DNA of 64,000 nucleotides, taken from Paulownia fortunei (Eukaryota > Streptophyta > Magnoliopsida > Lamiales > Paulowniaceae). Where the stretch lies: assembly GCA_019321725.1 (NCBI GenBank), contig CM033110.1:20143278-20207277 (forward strand). The letters are read 5' to 3'. Made by a program: the position numbers and the translations under genes. The notes beneath the pieces were generated by a model. That model was given only the letters and a program-made list of their open reading frames with translations. It was not told the DNA's origin and searched no databases. Below, piece by piece: positions 1-13,097 of the stretch (the first letter of the stretch is position 1; each line of letters starts with the position of its first letter).

Positions 1-3000
1 ATCAAATTAACCAGAAATAAATTATTGTATGTGGAGATTTTGTCCACGTCAAAGTTTAATTCTTTGTCTGCCTTCTTAATTTTTATATTAATTGTTGGGG
101 AATGGGAACCCAAACACCCACACCTTCAACCTTTGTACTTTTTACTGAAAAGCCTGATAAAAGGGCCCTTTTAGTTTTGGGTAGCAAATTTATTTTTCTT
201 TCTTCTTTTTTTTTTAACCCTATACTTATAGCTATTGAGCTAGGTTTGGTCCTCTCAATGTTTAGAAAATTGAGATTGAATTAAAAACAATTATTTATTT
301 AATTGTATAATAGAAAATTACTCTTTAAATCATATTTCTTAAAATTCTTATAAGGAACCCAAAAGTCTCAAGATTTGCATCTCTCCTTAGAATAATTGCT
401 AGAAACAAGGAATTTGAAGATGGTAAATTATGCTATTTACAGAGCATAACAGAATAATCGCCCAAAACAAAAGAGTTGGAAAAATGAGAAGGGTATAACA
501 GAATAATTGACCCAAACAGAGAATTTGGAGAATAAGTGGTGTAACCTTTGAAAGGCTTAGAGCGTTTCTTCCCTATTTATTTTCATGCTGTACCCAAAAA
601 AAAAAAAATGTAAAAAGAAAATGAAAATGAGGAGTAAAGGCTTAAGGAAAGGGACTTGCATTAAATTGGAACATGGTCAGGGTTGGCCAAATTCCACGTA
701 GTGAACCAAACGCCTCTATTTCTTGAAATTGACAATGTAGCCACAAGCTGGTACGATATTCGCTATTAGTATCTTGATTCTTGAACCATCCAATACCAAA
801 CCAATTTCGTCTACCACACTGCATTTTACAAGTTTTTTTTCAAATTATGCGATCATCTATTTGGCCATCAGAATCTAGTTGTTTATCACTAGATCAATAA
901 TTATAGATACTAGAATAATTTTATTTTTCTAAACTCTTGAAAGTACAAAGTAACGTGCACTATATAAATTGGATTAATTAGTCATCGATTAATTATATTT
1001 TTTGAGCAAATGACGGTACTAATATAAATACTACTGTAAATATTATCAAGATTGAAATTTTAGAATATATAATAATAAGATCGAGAATTATTTTGTCTTG
1101 CTATTTCCAAAATTTTCCATTTTCAACATAGTTGGAGGAAATCTTGATTTAGGTTCGTAGTTATTCGAATAAACTGAATAGTTACGATTAGGTTAGTTCG
1201 TAATCTACTATTGTCACTCAAAACAGATCATACCTATAATATTTTAATTATTATTTTATGTTGTTAAAAATGAATTTTTGAATAAGACAATTATTTTTTT
1301 AGGTCAAAACTTCCACAAGTTGAAGCAAACTCCCAACAGATTTTCATTAAATTAAAGAAAAATAAAAAACAACTAATGCGACAAATTATCGTGGCGGAAT
1401 CTGTCACAAGATTGTGATGCAAATTTATGTCAGGTTAAGCCTTAGAGTAAATTAATATCAATTTTTTATTTAGTGGGCATAAATTGCATAGATCCTCTCA
1501 TACAAATAGTTAAACATAAAAAATTAACATGGAAACTTAAGAATGTATGGATTCTCGGCAGTTTTTAATTAACTCAAACTGCACATTATTAGTAGGGGGG
1601 ATGTGCTGAAAGGGAGGAGAATATGGTCATATCAAATTAATTATTAATAAAATAACAATTTTTATGGAATTTTGGTGACGTTGGAGAAGGGGATTGGGCG
1701 CACACGGTTAGGCATACATCGAGATGAATTAGTTGGATTCGAAATTCAATCGTTAAAACTTTTAAAGATTTAAATTAAATGGAGTTACCCGTTTTATAAT
1801 TTAAGAATGTTAAAAAATATATATTTATAAATTATAGTATTAAATCTTTTTAAAAATTTTATTCTTTTTAAAAATACCATAGAAATATATAATTAAAAAA
1901 AAAGATCGAATCAAATTTAAAAATAAAAATAAAAAATATAACTCAAACCCATTGTTAAATCACATATTAAAGATTTGAAACAAATTTAAATTTATATATG
2001 ACCGATTGCCATCCTTAGCATGTCGTGTGATTTAGAAAGAATAAAAAAGAGTCGGAATACGAGAAAAGGAATGTGGCCACAATTTGTCCACTGGATGAAA
2101 CGGGGAGATGTCCATAACTTTTTTATTGGACCAGTTAATACCATCATTTCATTAACACCAAAAAATGTTTTTGTGATAGTTAGTTTATTATCAATAATTG
2201 ATCATTAATTCATTATAACGATATATTTAATTATTTCACAAAAAAAAATTGAAAAAATAGCGTTCTATTAGCGGATATCTCATTTTCAAGGATAATGTTG
2301 TTTCGCTTCCATATCATTTATCTGTCAAATAAGATGTTACTAATTAAATTGATGATATGATAGCAATAATAATAATGTGTGACATGTAATTTTGATTTCT
2401 AAAACTTTAAATACTAATGACAAAATTTTAAAAGTCTTACCACTTTTATAGTAAGAGATACAAGATTAATTTAAATGTTCTTGAAAAGGAAAACAACATT
2501 ATCTTAAAAAGAGTACAAGATGAAAATCTTCATGGTATATTTCAAATACTCTCAAAAGTTGAAACTATTAAGATGATTTATCCATAAGTAATATATAATT
2601 TGATTTTTTTTTATTTATATTTTATTATGTATTTTACATTATGAATACGTGACTCACAACTAAATATTTATTATAAAAAATATTTTATATACTTAATATT
2701 TATATATAAAATGAAATAAAAAATAACTTACGAATTTTTGAATGAAGATAAAGGAAATTACTACAATTGTGCAAAACCAACACAAATAAGTGGGGTTGTG
2801 ATTGAGGATTTGAGTCCCAACCCCAAAGAAATCAGTCATGAGTGCCCCATGTGACCCCCATATGATTCCTTCTCATTATCGTATTTCTTGATGAGTTTCA
2901 GCAGCAATTTTTCTTTACTTTAACCAATGAATTATCATATTTGCTTCACTTAAAAAAATATGGATAGAGTTGGATGCCATTATTATCACAGTACGAGAGA

Positions 3001-3339
3001 AAAAGATGGAGGGTCGTTTTCTCTTCTAAAAAATTATACTAGAACATTTGACAAAATTCCAAAATAGAAAAAGAAAAAGAAGAATTTTGTATATGATGAA
3101 GGGGGCAACAGTGTCAGGCTTCGCGTGCCTAAAACTGTAGACTTTGTATATTTATTGATTGAAAAGATTGAGGGGGTCCTCACTGGCCTTGAGCGAAAGA
3201 GAAGCCACCCCCACTTTACAGTTAGAGCTGAAATACAGAAAAGAAAGAAAAGAAAAAAGGTACAGCTGATTTCTAAGATTTAAAATAATGTGCAGCACTT
3301 TTGGCAATATTATTTACATTTGTGGGGGGGATTCATAGG
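1..3339. other. AT-rich intergenic region
   Basis: I see no supportable gene here. The sequence is strongly AT-rich with poly-A/T runs. The short open frames at 102-284, 642-824 and 2020-2208 resemble no protein I know and lack a splice or promoter context. The last few hundred bases, from about 2,750, become less AT-rich and probably belong to the promoter of the BTB-NPH3 gene that follows. Confidence 0.6.
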
Positions 3340-3348
3340 TATAAAAAG
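3340..3348 (+). promoter_or_regulatory. Candidate TATA box for the NPY-type gene
   Basis: TATAAAAAG sits in a GC-richer stretch about 1.56 kb upstream of the NPY-type start codon. The region after it lacks a long coding frame, as expected of a 5' leader. If it is the core promoter, the 5'UTR must contain at least one intron. AG/GT near 3678-3680 and the pyrimidine-rich CCCTGCAG ending at 4793 are possible leader splice sites. This is inferred from motif and position only. Confidence 0.3.
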
Positions 3349-4345
3349 TATAGTGAGAGCAAAAAGGGTAGGGGTGGTGCTGATTCTCAAGGGATAGATG
3401 ACTGTGGGAACATTCTGAGCTTGGCATTTTGTGAGAACATTATGTTGCTATGGTGGCCAGCAAAGATTAGGAACAACTCATCTTTTTAATGTTTTGATTT
3501 TTTGTTGGGCTGATCCCTTTCTGATACAGTGGCGGTGGGGTTTTTCTTCTGCACTGTTTTGCTCCCTATTGAGTATTGATTCTTTGCACGGAGAAGGGCT
3601 TTGGCTGATTCGATTGCCTTGATTTACATGGAAGTGTGGTGCCTTCCAATCTAAGATGAGTACTGAGGAATACAGAGGTTCAAGTTCCTTTCTTTTCTTC
3701 TTTACTCTTCTGATGAGTGATAGCTTTCTTGTATCTAATGCTTATTGGTTTTGGAATAGAGTTAGAATATAATATTTCATGGTAAACATTTGATTTTTAT
3801 GTTCTTTTCTGGTTAAAGATTTGCCATCTTGATTGTATACCATTTTCTGTATTCGGGTTCTGCTTAATGTTTTGCATGTGATTCTGACCTAAGAAGGGTA
3901 ATTTTGTACTGATAGCCTGGGTTCTTGATTTTATTATTTGCTGATTACTACTAGTTGTGTTCGTTCTTGGTTATGATACCTTTTATCATGTGGTGTATTG
4001 GTGTTGATGCATTCGTTTGGGGAAATCCTGAGTCTTTTTTACTCTGCCATTTCAGAGAACAAATATATTGGTCCCAGTGCGCGCTTGTTCATAGATGTAG
4101 ATATGTTTTCAGTATCTTCCAAAACTAGTTGATGCTTGCTGTCTGTTTTGGTGGTGCTCCCCCACTCATACCGAGATTTATGCTGGCTTTGACAGGTCTC
4201 TCCAACTTCACTGGTGTGTGGATTCTTGGGCTTGAATTCTGAAAGATAACATATGATTTTATAGTGAACTTAGAATAAAGTTAATAGTTTGGGAGATAAA
4301 AAAAATACTGGAGGGTGGGTGGTGTCAGTGGGCAGCAAGTTGGGG

Positions 4346-4663
4346 AGTCTGTTTTTGAGAATTGTATTAAGCTTCTCCTTGAGGGGTTGATTAGTCTGTT
4401 GGCTGTCTCTTGTGACCCGGAGTCCTTGGACTTTGCTACCAAGCAAGCAAGTAATCCTCCTCCGTGGATCTCTTCCCCTTCAAGAGATTGATTTCTTCTG
4501 CATTAGTCTGTTTTTGAGAATTGTATTAAGCTTCTCCTTGAGGGGTTGATTAGTCTGTTGGCTGTCTCTTGTGACCCGGAGTCCTTGGACTTTGCTACCA
4601 AGCAAGCAAGTAATCCTCCTCCGTGGATCTCTTCCCCTTCAAGAGATTGATTTCTTCTGCATT
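4346..4663 (+). repeat. Exact 159-bp tandem duplication in the NPY 5' leader region
   Basis: Bases 4346-4504 and 4505-4663 are the same 159-bp unit in direct tandem, both starting AGTCTGTTTTTGAGAATTG and ending TTTCTTCTGCATT. Comparing them by eye I find no mismatch, so the duplication is very young or is an assembly artefact. It ends about 240 bp before the start codon, inside what is probably leader sequence or a leader intron. Confidence 0.9.
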
Positions 4664-4904
4664 ACACTATTGCAAATCCCCCATAACCCCCTTTCCTTGT
4701 CATTGCTTCTTTCCTTCATCGCTCCTCTTGATTCTTTAAGTATTCTGCCTTCACTTCCGGCGTTTCATTCTCTTCCCCTGCAGTTTGCTCTTCCAACTTG
4801 CTGTCTGGGGTGTAAGTGGTTGAACTGGGAAATTGCTGTGATTTAACGGAAACAGGAGACAGGGTTTGAGATCTTAGACGTAACAAAAATATTTGCCTGC
4901 CAAG

Positions 4905-7900
4905 ATGAAGTTTATGAAGCTTGGTTCGAAGCCTGATCAGTTTCAGACTGATGGGGACAATATCAGGTTATCTATAACTGTTGTTAACTCCTTGTAATCT
5001 GTTCTGTCAAAGTTTTAGAACGAAGCAGATTTTGTGTCATTGCAGTTCTCATGCTATGAGCTATTTTTTTTTATCATAAGTTTTTGCTTTTTAGTTTTTA
5101 ATTTTCATTATTCAATGAATGCTATGTTTAGTGTCTTATGTTTTTAACTATTTATTTCAAAATATTGTTTTTCCATTCTCCCTCCGTCCATGCACTTCAC
5201 GGAAAATTTTACCTTTGGTGATAATTTTACCTCTGTACTTATGGCTTGGGAGCAGTAAAGTTTCATGCTGACAAGGCTGCTGTGCCAATTAAAAACAAAC
5301 TCACCATTTCTTTATACTAGTAGATGCCACACACACTGTGTGTGCATATCATTTATGAGTTACATAATTTCATTAATGATAATTAGTTAAAAAAATATCT
5401 GATTTTAAATAGTAAAAGAAAATCATGTGATTGAAAAATTAAAAAATAGGACAGATAAAAGGAGAGAAGTTAGATGTGAGGAGAGAGTATTTCGGTTTTC
5501 TACTAGTGGGTTTAACTATCAATGGTTGTGGTTGCTGCATATGCAGATTTTTTTGGTGAATATTCCAGTTATATGCTCTTTCTCTTCCAATCACTAGGTC
5601 AATCTGTTGAATTTTAGTGCACGACAATTCTATAAGTCTGGTACTTTTATTCTTTGAGAAGGGATCAAAGTTCCCTCATAACAATGAGATCTATTTACAT
5701 GCCGATGCCAATCAGTTAGCTACTACCTACTAGCTAGCCATCCACTTACAGTGTAGGAATAGGACCGCAGATTGCTAAGCAACTAATCAATCTCGCACAC
5801 ATATGCCAGTACTAGAACTAGCACAAAGACTAATACAAGAAAGAATGGCTACCGTTACTAGTTCGACTGCTATCAATTTCACCCAGCTTTGCTACCAGTT
5901 TCGGGAGAGCTACGAGTCCTTTGCCCTGCTATACCCCTAACACATAAAATGTTAAAAAGTTGGTCTTACTGCGTACAGGAAAGCAAGAATAACACTAAAA
6001 CATCCTGACTATAAGATTCTATCTAATTGCCGATGCTTTGAGGGTGGTCAACAGCTTCCTGATACATGCCCTCCTAAGTAGGAAAAACTTCTATCTACCT
6101 GATACTAAGGAGAGTGCTACTGCTTGCGGGCGATTAGATAAGAAGTGGGTTCAAGCTAAGAGTTCTGTGCCCAGATAGCCGGTTGGGCTCCCAAAGTCGA
6201 GACTAGGCAATGGTGGGTCAAACTAGCCCCCAGCTTGTTGATATCTTTTGCTGCATCTCCTAAGAGCTGACGACGAATGGCTCACTCACCTTTCTTTCTT
6301 GACCTTATATCGATATGTGATTGACAGAAACCACTTTTTTAAAGATAGTAGAAAATTTTGAAAGTAAAACTACCACTTGGACACTTGTCAACTTTGTATA
6401 GGCAAACAAATGACAGGCCCAAAAAAGTGGCCACACCTGGTCCTCTTCAATTCCATACAGTGTAGATTTACATACATCTGGATATGGATAGTCAAATAGT
6501 TGATATGTTTCTAAAGTTGGTAATTTAGAAATTCTATGTTCAAGGTGTGACTTGATAGTATTGGCATGTATTTTGATTGAAATCTTCTTCTATTTTCTTC
6601 TATATTAGTGAACAGCTACCAATTATTTAAAGACATCAATTTTGGGTTTCGAAACAGTAAAAAACAGGGTACTGCTGGAAATAAGATGGTTCAAAGCTGG
6701 TCAGTGTAAACAAAATCAGCATGTTAGTAGCATTTCCTGTAAAGATAAGAGATAGAAGAATTGTTTATAAACATGTCTATAGAATTTTTAATTGTCCTCT
6801 GTCGCCAGTAATAAATGTTTTTGTGTGATGGTCAATAAAATAACAGACATCTTATGAGAGGATACGAATTTCCTTTTTCTCATGATATTTTTACTGGTTT
6901 TTCAATTGTATCCTACTATAGCATGCTCGTTTTTGTGTCGATGTTCAATATGTAAAGATGCTGATATAAGTTTATTGCAAATTTGACTGTTAGAAACATT
7001 TGTATTTCAGGTATGTCGCGACAGAGTTGGCAACTGATATGGTCATTAGTGTTGGGGATATCAAGTTTTATCTCCACAAGGTATAATCATTTTATGCTTA
7101 ACATGATGCTTCTAAGTACTGAAAACATATTTTGGGTAAGCTGTACTGAAAACATGAAGCCACCTTTGTTCATTTGGTCTTGTGTAACATACGTTGTTAC
7201 TAGAGTTTGTTTAATCAAAATTGGAATCTGTTATCTTTTTGCATGCATCGTTCCATCAATGGCAACTGTGAGATTTAACCTTCAATGTCAGCTCAAATTC
7301 ATCAAGAACTCACATAGATTTGTGCTTGTATACCCAAACATAGTTGAAATACAATATTTAATGAGAGGTCACCCTGATGATTACCAACTTGGTTGGTCTA
7401 AGATCAGTTATCCACAGTTATAAAACTCAAAAATCACTCATAACTCTGCTGTTTATCTCAAATCTGTGTCTGTATGCAGTCTGTAAATAGGTGTTTGCCT
7501 ATCTACTAACAGCAGTTCATCTCGTTGTAGTTTCCTCTTCTCTCCAAGAGTTCTCACCTTCAGAAGCTCGTTGCCAGTGCAAGTGATGAAAACGATGAAA
7601 TTCACATCCATGATATTCCAGGTGGACCTGCTGCATTTGAAATATGTGCCAAGTTCTGTTATGGCATGGTCGTAACCCTCAATGCGTATAATGTGGTAGC
7701 AGCACGTTGTGCGGCAGAGTATCTGGAAATGTATGAGACCTTTGAGAAAGGAAATCTCATATACAAGATTGACGTCTTTCTTACTTCTAGCATTTTCCGA
7801 AGCTGGAAAGACTCAATAATTGTGCTTCAGACTACAAAATCTCTTTTTCCCTGGTCAGAGGAATTGAAGGTCGTCAGCTACTGCCTAGATTCAATAGCTT

Positions 7901-9489
7901 CTAAAGCTTCCATTGACCCTTCGAAAGTTGACTGGTCATACACTTATAATCGTAAAAAGCTCCCATCTGAGAATGGACATGATCCACTCTGGAATGGTGT
8001 GAAAAAACAACAAACAGTGCCAAAGGACTGGTGGGTGGAAGACCTCTGTGAACTTCAAATTGATTTATATAAACGGGTTATTACAACAATACGAGCAAAA
8101 GGAAGAATTTCTGCTGATGTTATAGGAGAATCATTAAAAGCATATGCCTTAAGAAGGCTCCCAGGTTTCTGCGAAGGCACTATACAAGGAGGTGATCTTC
8201 TGAAGTACAGGTACTTGGTTGATACCATCACATGGTTGCTGCCCACAGAGAAAAATTGTGTACCTTGTAGTTTTTTGCTCAAGTTATTACAAGCATCGTT
8301 TTTGTTAGAATGTGAAGAAATGGGAAGAAGGGAGCTAATGCAAAAAATTGCACAGCAGCTTGGGGAGGCAACCCTTGCTGATCTTTTGATGCGTTCTCCA
8401 ACTGGTGAAACAACCCTGTATAACATAGATATAGTACACGACTTGGTTGAGCAGTTTGTGATGCAAGAACGTGGCACTCAGACTGACTGTTCGGATGACC
8501 CTGAGTTCCACGATATATATACTGGATTCACTTCAGATGCTTCAAAGATTAAGGTGGCTAGATTGGTTGATGGTTATCTGGCTGAAGCTGCTCGAGATTC
8601 CTCTTTACCTTTGTCCCGATTTGTTGATCTAGCAGATATGGTTTCTAGCTTCCCGAGATCAACACATGATGGAATATACCTTGCTATTGACATGTATCTC
8701 AAGGTTTATTCCTGTATTCCTCTAGACTATTATTATTTTCTTGTTTTTGTTATGTTTTTGGCTTTCGTAAAGTTGACTGAAACACTCGGAAATGGTGATG
8801 TTATTGCCAAATCTTGCAACTGTTTTCACAATTTAGTGTCCGCTTCATTAAAGAAATATTTGACAGCATCCTCACCACTTTATTCCCCCCACCCCCTCTC
8901 ACTCCCTTTTATTCTTACACGTCCCTGTAACTAGTTTCCTACTAATATCTGTGACCGATCATTATCGTCTTTACAGGAACACCTGGGGATGACTAAGAGT
9001 GAGAAAAAGAGAATTTGCCGGTTGATGGATTGCAGGAAGCTATCAGCTGACGCATGTGCGCATGCTGTGCAAAATGAAAGGCTTCCTTTGCGGGTTGTTG
9101 TGCAGGTTCTTTTCTTTGAGCAAGCAAGAGCAACAGCAGCAGCGGGTGGTAGTAGCATGCCCGATCTACCTGGCTCTGTAAGGGCTTTGCTCCCTGGAGG
9201 ATCCTATGGTAGCTCCAGGTCTGGAACTACTAACACAGATGAGGACTGGGATGGTGACCGGACATCCACGGAACTGAAGGCTTTGAGAGGGGAGCTTGCG
9301 TCTCTAAGGTTAAACAAAGGAGGAGGTGGTGGTGAAAGTGGAGGCACTAATGACACCAAGTCAAATGCAGAAAAAGTTGATGCCAACACAGTGAAAAAGA
9401 TCTTCTCGAGACTCTGGTCAAACAAAGACAGACAAGGCGAGAGCAGCAGCTCGGATACATCTGAGAGCCCTGCTTCTACTGCAGAATAA
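4905..9489 (+). CDS. NPY: BTB/POZ-NPH3 family protein, NPY type
   Basis: Exons are 4905-4966, 7011-7080, 7531-8703 and 8977-9489 (1,818 nt, 605 residues). All introns are GT-AG and the reading phase is continuous. Exon 1 encodes the typical [11 protein letters not shown] start. The BTB domain spans about residues 22-125 and includes [24 protein letters not shown] and [14 protein letters not shown]. The NPH3 domain runs from DWWVEDL (residue 210) to [15 protein letters not shown] (near 473-487). A low-complexity tail carries KKIFSRLWS and [19 protein letters not shown]4 proteins act at the plasma membrane with AGC kinases to keep PIN auxin carriers polar during organ initiation and gravitropism. 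The domain order, YLEM and C-terminal Ser-rich tail fit NPY better than the NPH3/RPT2 photoreceptor branch. One oddity is that the stop at 9487-9489 precedes an in-frame continuation that looks like the normal family tail (see findings). Which NPY paralogue this is remains open. Confidence 0.93.
5640..6310. other. GC-richer block inside NPY intron 1, possible organelle-derived insert
   Basis: Within the 2-kb first intron this segment has a visibly more balanced base composition than its flanks and lacks their poly-A/T runs. It has no long open frame. Phrases such as GCGGGCGATTAGATAAGAAG and the texture in general remind me of plant mitochondrial intergenic DNA, but I cannot match it. It could equally be an old transposon fragment. 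Confidence 0.3.
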
Positions 9490-9540
9490 ACTAGGTCCAC
9501 CCCTTCAAGAAGTAGGAGACATTCCTCATCTCAAAATTAG
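9490..9540 (+). other. In-frame tail remnant downstream of the NPY stop
   Basis: Read in the frame of exon 4, the 16 codons after the TAA at 9487-9489 give TRSTPSRSRRHSSSQN and then TAG (9538-9540). A basic RxRRHS-type ending preceded by STPSR is, from memory, the usual C-terminus of NPY and related NPH3-family proteins. This segment is therefore probably former coding sequence now in the 3'UTR, or coding sequence if the TAA is an error. Confidence 0.7.
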
Positions 9541-10388
9541 TCGCAAAAAAAAAAAATGATTGGGAATCAACTTGTAAGATTGTTCCTTGTATTTCCCTTT
9601 AGGATGTCAGAAGCCCAAGGCCACAAATCGGAGAAGCCAATGATTTTCTGCTGAAAATTTTGGAACTTCAGAAGCGTGTGGCTGCTAGAAAATGTTGGTT
9701 TGGGGCATATATGTTTTTGCTGTAGTGTTTTTTGAATTGCGGTTGCCCTTCCCAAAGAGAAATGTAGGTTTAGTTTTCTGTTACAGTTATATTCTTCCCT
9801 TATAGTTTATTTTCCTCGGCTATAGTAGTTCCAAGTTCTTACATCACGCTTGAAAGAGATCAATGACAGCCATGTGTTTCAGCATTTAGATCCAATGGAC
9901 GTCATAGTTAAAATTACCTGAATTTCTCTTATAATTAATTTCATTGACGGAAGATAGCAGAAATATGAGTTTAAGACGTATGTATGTAACAATTAAGCCT
10001 TGCAACTGTCTCTTGACCACTAAAGATTATTGACAATTGCTGCGTGGGATTATTGACACAATAGTTTTGCAGAAGGTGGTTTCTGAAATAACAGTAAACT
10101 CGTGTTTGGTACAGGGATAGGAATGGCTATTTTCAGGGAAGAACATTCCAGGAAATTGAAATGGTACTGTTTGCCTGCACATTGCAAATCAAACAGAGAT
10201 GGAATGGGATTGTAGACTTTTGGGGTGGGGGGGGGGGGGGGGTGCTCTACACAGGAATTGTTTTGTCCAAACACCAAAGTTGCATTGTTTCTTATCACAT
10301 CTATTCATACTCCATGTAAGAATCAACATCGCACCGATGTAAGTGCATTTAATTTTTATTCCAGACTCCAGATTAAGACAAGACTTGG

Positions 10389-10568
10389 GGGCTCGTTTGG
10401 ATTTGTGAATGTGATTGGTAAAATTGATACAGTTCACAAAAATACAAAATATGAGAATTATGAGTTTGGTAACTTGAATTGTAAAACAATCTCAAAACCT
10501 GCCCAGAATGTTATCTCAATTAATTTGGAGATTGTCTATCAGACCCTATTGACAAATCCAAACGACCC
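10389..10568. mobile_element. Short non-autonomous TIR element (MITE candidate)
   Basis: The ends are inverted repeats: GGGCTCGTTTGGATTTGT on the left, and ACAAATCCAAACGACCC on the right. The 180-bp interior is AT-rich and non-coding. TGG flanks both ends (10386-10388 and 10569-10571), which fits a 3-bp target-site duplication. GGG..CGTTTGG ends with a 3-bp duplication resemble Tourist-like (PIF/Harbinger) MITEs, although the target is usually TWA, so the superfamily is tentative. Confidence 0.7.
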
Positions 10569-12243
10569 TGGGAGTTTAATTCAATCCTAATAGAATATAT
10601 ATGATATTAGGCTAATGGGTCAGTTTTGATTCCTAAAGGTCTGCCCTGAATAAATGGCGAGGGTTCATATAATCTTCTTTTTTCTTCTTATCATGTGATC
10701 CTTTGCAACATTGGTATGGAAAAAAAAGGAAAAGTTTCATTATGGGTTCTCTTGGTCTGAAACTGAAACCATATGCTAATAACTTAGGTCCATTTATATT
10801 TTCAACACTTAAAATAATGGAAAGTTCGAAAACAAAACAAAACAGGCTCTTAAAGTTTCTGTCAAGCATCTAGTTTTGGCACAATTCCAATTACTGTCTG
10901 AAATAGGGTGACTGAACCCGATTTAGTTGTTTGATTATCAGTTTTTCACTCAGAAGTTAAAGTACCAAGATCTTATAATAGTAGAAATTGGAAATTAAGG
11001 TTAATCGATGAGTCGAACTTGATTGTGTTTAGAGTGTGTGAGAATCAAATTACTTGCAATGATGATCCCCGCTTCTTAAATTCAAGTTCATCTTAACAAT
11101 TTAATTACATTCATAAACTATTCGACTCTTTACTTCTGCACTGGTCAAGAGCTAAATATATGTAAGTACATTAAGCTAATGAAGAATGAAGACCTTCTTG
11201 AACTAACTAGGTTTAATAAAAGCTCCTTTGACTTGGTCAAAAATAGAAAAAGATTTATCCGAAATTTTAAGGATTGTTGTCACTATAACTGAGGTCAAAC
11301 CACACAAAGATCACCAGGAATGGGCACATCTGAAATGATGAGTCACGAGAGTAACGAATATTGAATGGGCTTGGGTTGACCCTTACCCAAAATTGGACAG
11401 TGGATTCAGGCCTAAAAGGATTGGTAGCCCACTGTTTGTTGCGGATATTATGTCATTTCATTGCAACAGCCAAGTCTATATATATCTACACCCACACTGC
11501 AAAAAACAAAAAAAAGGCAACAAAAAGTAGAAAAAAAGGTCACTGCTAAGTGCTAAATAAATTTTTTGAAACTGACTAGATCAACCCCCTTGAGCCCCTT
11601 AAAGTGTAATCTTTTCTCCTTTTTATTTTTCATTTTATTTTATTTTATTTTTTGGTGGGAGGGGGGTGGGTGTTTGTGGGTGGTGTTAAGTGGGTTAGGC
11701 TTCAAAAGTAAAGCCCAACTTCTTTTTGACATTGACTCTCTTCTCATCTCCCCAGGAATGTGTTAAAGAAATGTTATTAGTCAATGCAGGTTGGTGTAAA
11801 CTTTCTAGCCACCACCTATCTTTAGAAATTTTTAAGGAATTCTTTTATCAAAATTCTAAAGATAAACCATAACTATATACCAGACACACTTTAAACTAGA
11901 ACTACTCTTTGTTGCTTCTGATTGTCTGTTGTATTCAATGTCAAATTTGACTATAAAAAAGGTGCCGTGTAAATTAGAGAGAGGAGTAAAAATGATATTC
12001 TACTACCTATCCTTATCTTATCTGGATGTTTTAGGTTTTTTTAGAAAGTCCAATTTTCGAAACTAATAATATACTTAAAATAAAAATAAAAACTTCTTTG
12101 TTAAAAGTAAGTCAATTTTTTTTATTTATAAATGATTACTTTTAAAAATAAAGACATAAGTGCGCGTTAAAAAAATATTTAACTCTTGTCTATAATTTTA
12201 TGTCAATTCAAAAGTCATATCGACACAAAAAAAATAAAATAAT

Positions 12244-12262
12244 AATATATATATATATATAT
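12244..12262. repeat. (AT)n microsatellite
   Basis: An uninterrupted run of about nine AT units within a generally AT-rich spacer. Confidence 0.8.
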
Positions 12263-13097
12263 AAAAAGGTTTTCGATTTTCAATGTAATGAGCCTAACTA
12301 ATTGAATGCATTAAAATTGAGAATCATAAAAAAAAAAGAAAAGAAAAGAAAAGCAATTTGTAAATAGAATTGAGAGGTCGTGATAGTTTTTGATTAGAGA
12401 ATTGTCTTTAAATATTTCCATGATGTGAACGGAAATTTTGTTAACATTAGACTTTTCATCCCCTTTATAAACCTTTTTTTTTTTATTAATTGGAGAGGGG
12501 GGGTTTGCCTCCCACTATTTTGGTGGTGCTTCGGTACAAAATAAATAAACTCCTTTTTCATAAGTCTGAAAGTTTCATTTCAGATAATATTTTGAAGTGA
12601 AATAAAAGCAAAGTCATGGACATGGAATTTTTAAAGACCTCGACCTTTCCGACCACCTTATTAGTAACTCATTTTTTTTTCCCCTGATTAAGGTACCTCT
12701 TTTAGATTCTTTTTTTTTTTTGTAAAAAATAAAAATTATTATTACCTTTCCAAGTTGGTCTGGAAATCCTTGGTTTTTTTTTCTCTATGATTAACCCTGA
12801 ATTGGGATCGGATTCCTCAGTCAAAACTTGCGTGAAGTGGGTTCAAATTACAAGAAAAAGAAATTTGCTTTACCGAGTTAAGAATCACTAATTTTATATT
12901 TTTATCTTTAATTTACAGTTCATTGTTGTCAATAATGCAATTGATTTGCAGAATGAACACGACAAGGGAAAGACTTATGAGGAGTGTGGTGCTCAATCAA
13001 GCACAAATTAGGGCTTAAAAAGCAGTTTAAAAAATCGAAGCACTCTGCTCAATCAAGAATTTCTTTTTCACCTTTTTTATAATGCATAGACAGTTTT

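Noticed and set aside
4571..4846. 91-codon plus-strand frame upstream of the NPY gene.
   Set aside because: It starts inside the 159-bp duplicated unit, is rich in Leu/Ser/Pro from pyrimidine tracts, and lies in the presumed leader.
8055..8477. 140-codon minus-strand frame.
   Set aside because: It is the antisense shadow of NPY exon 3.
12820..12860. GTGGGTTCAAATT as a tRNA T-loop.
   Set aside because: No matching acceptor stem, D-loop or anticodon arm at the right distances; no tRNA gene is supportable anywhere in the window.
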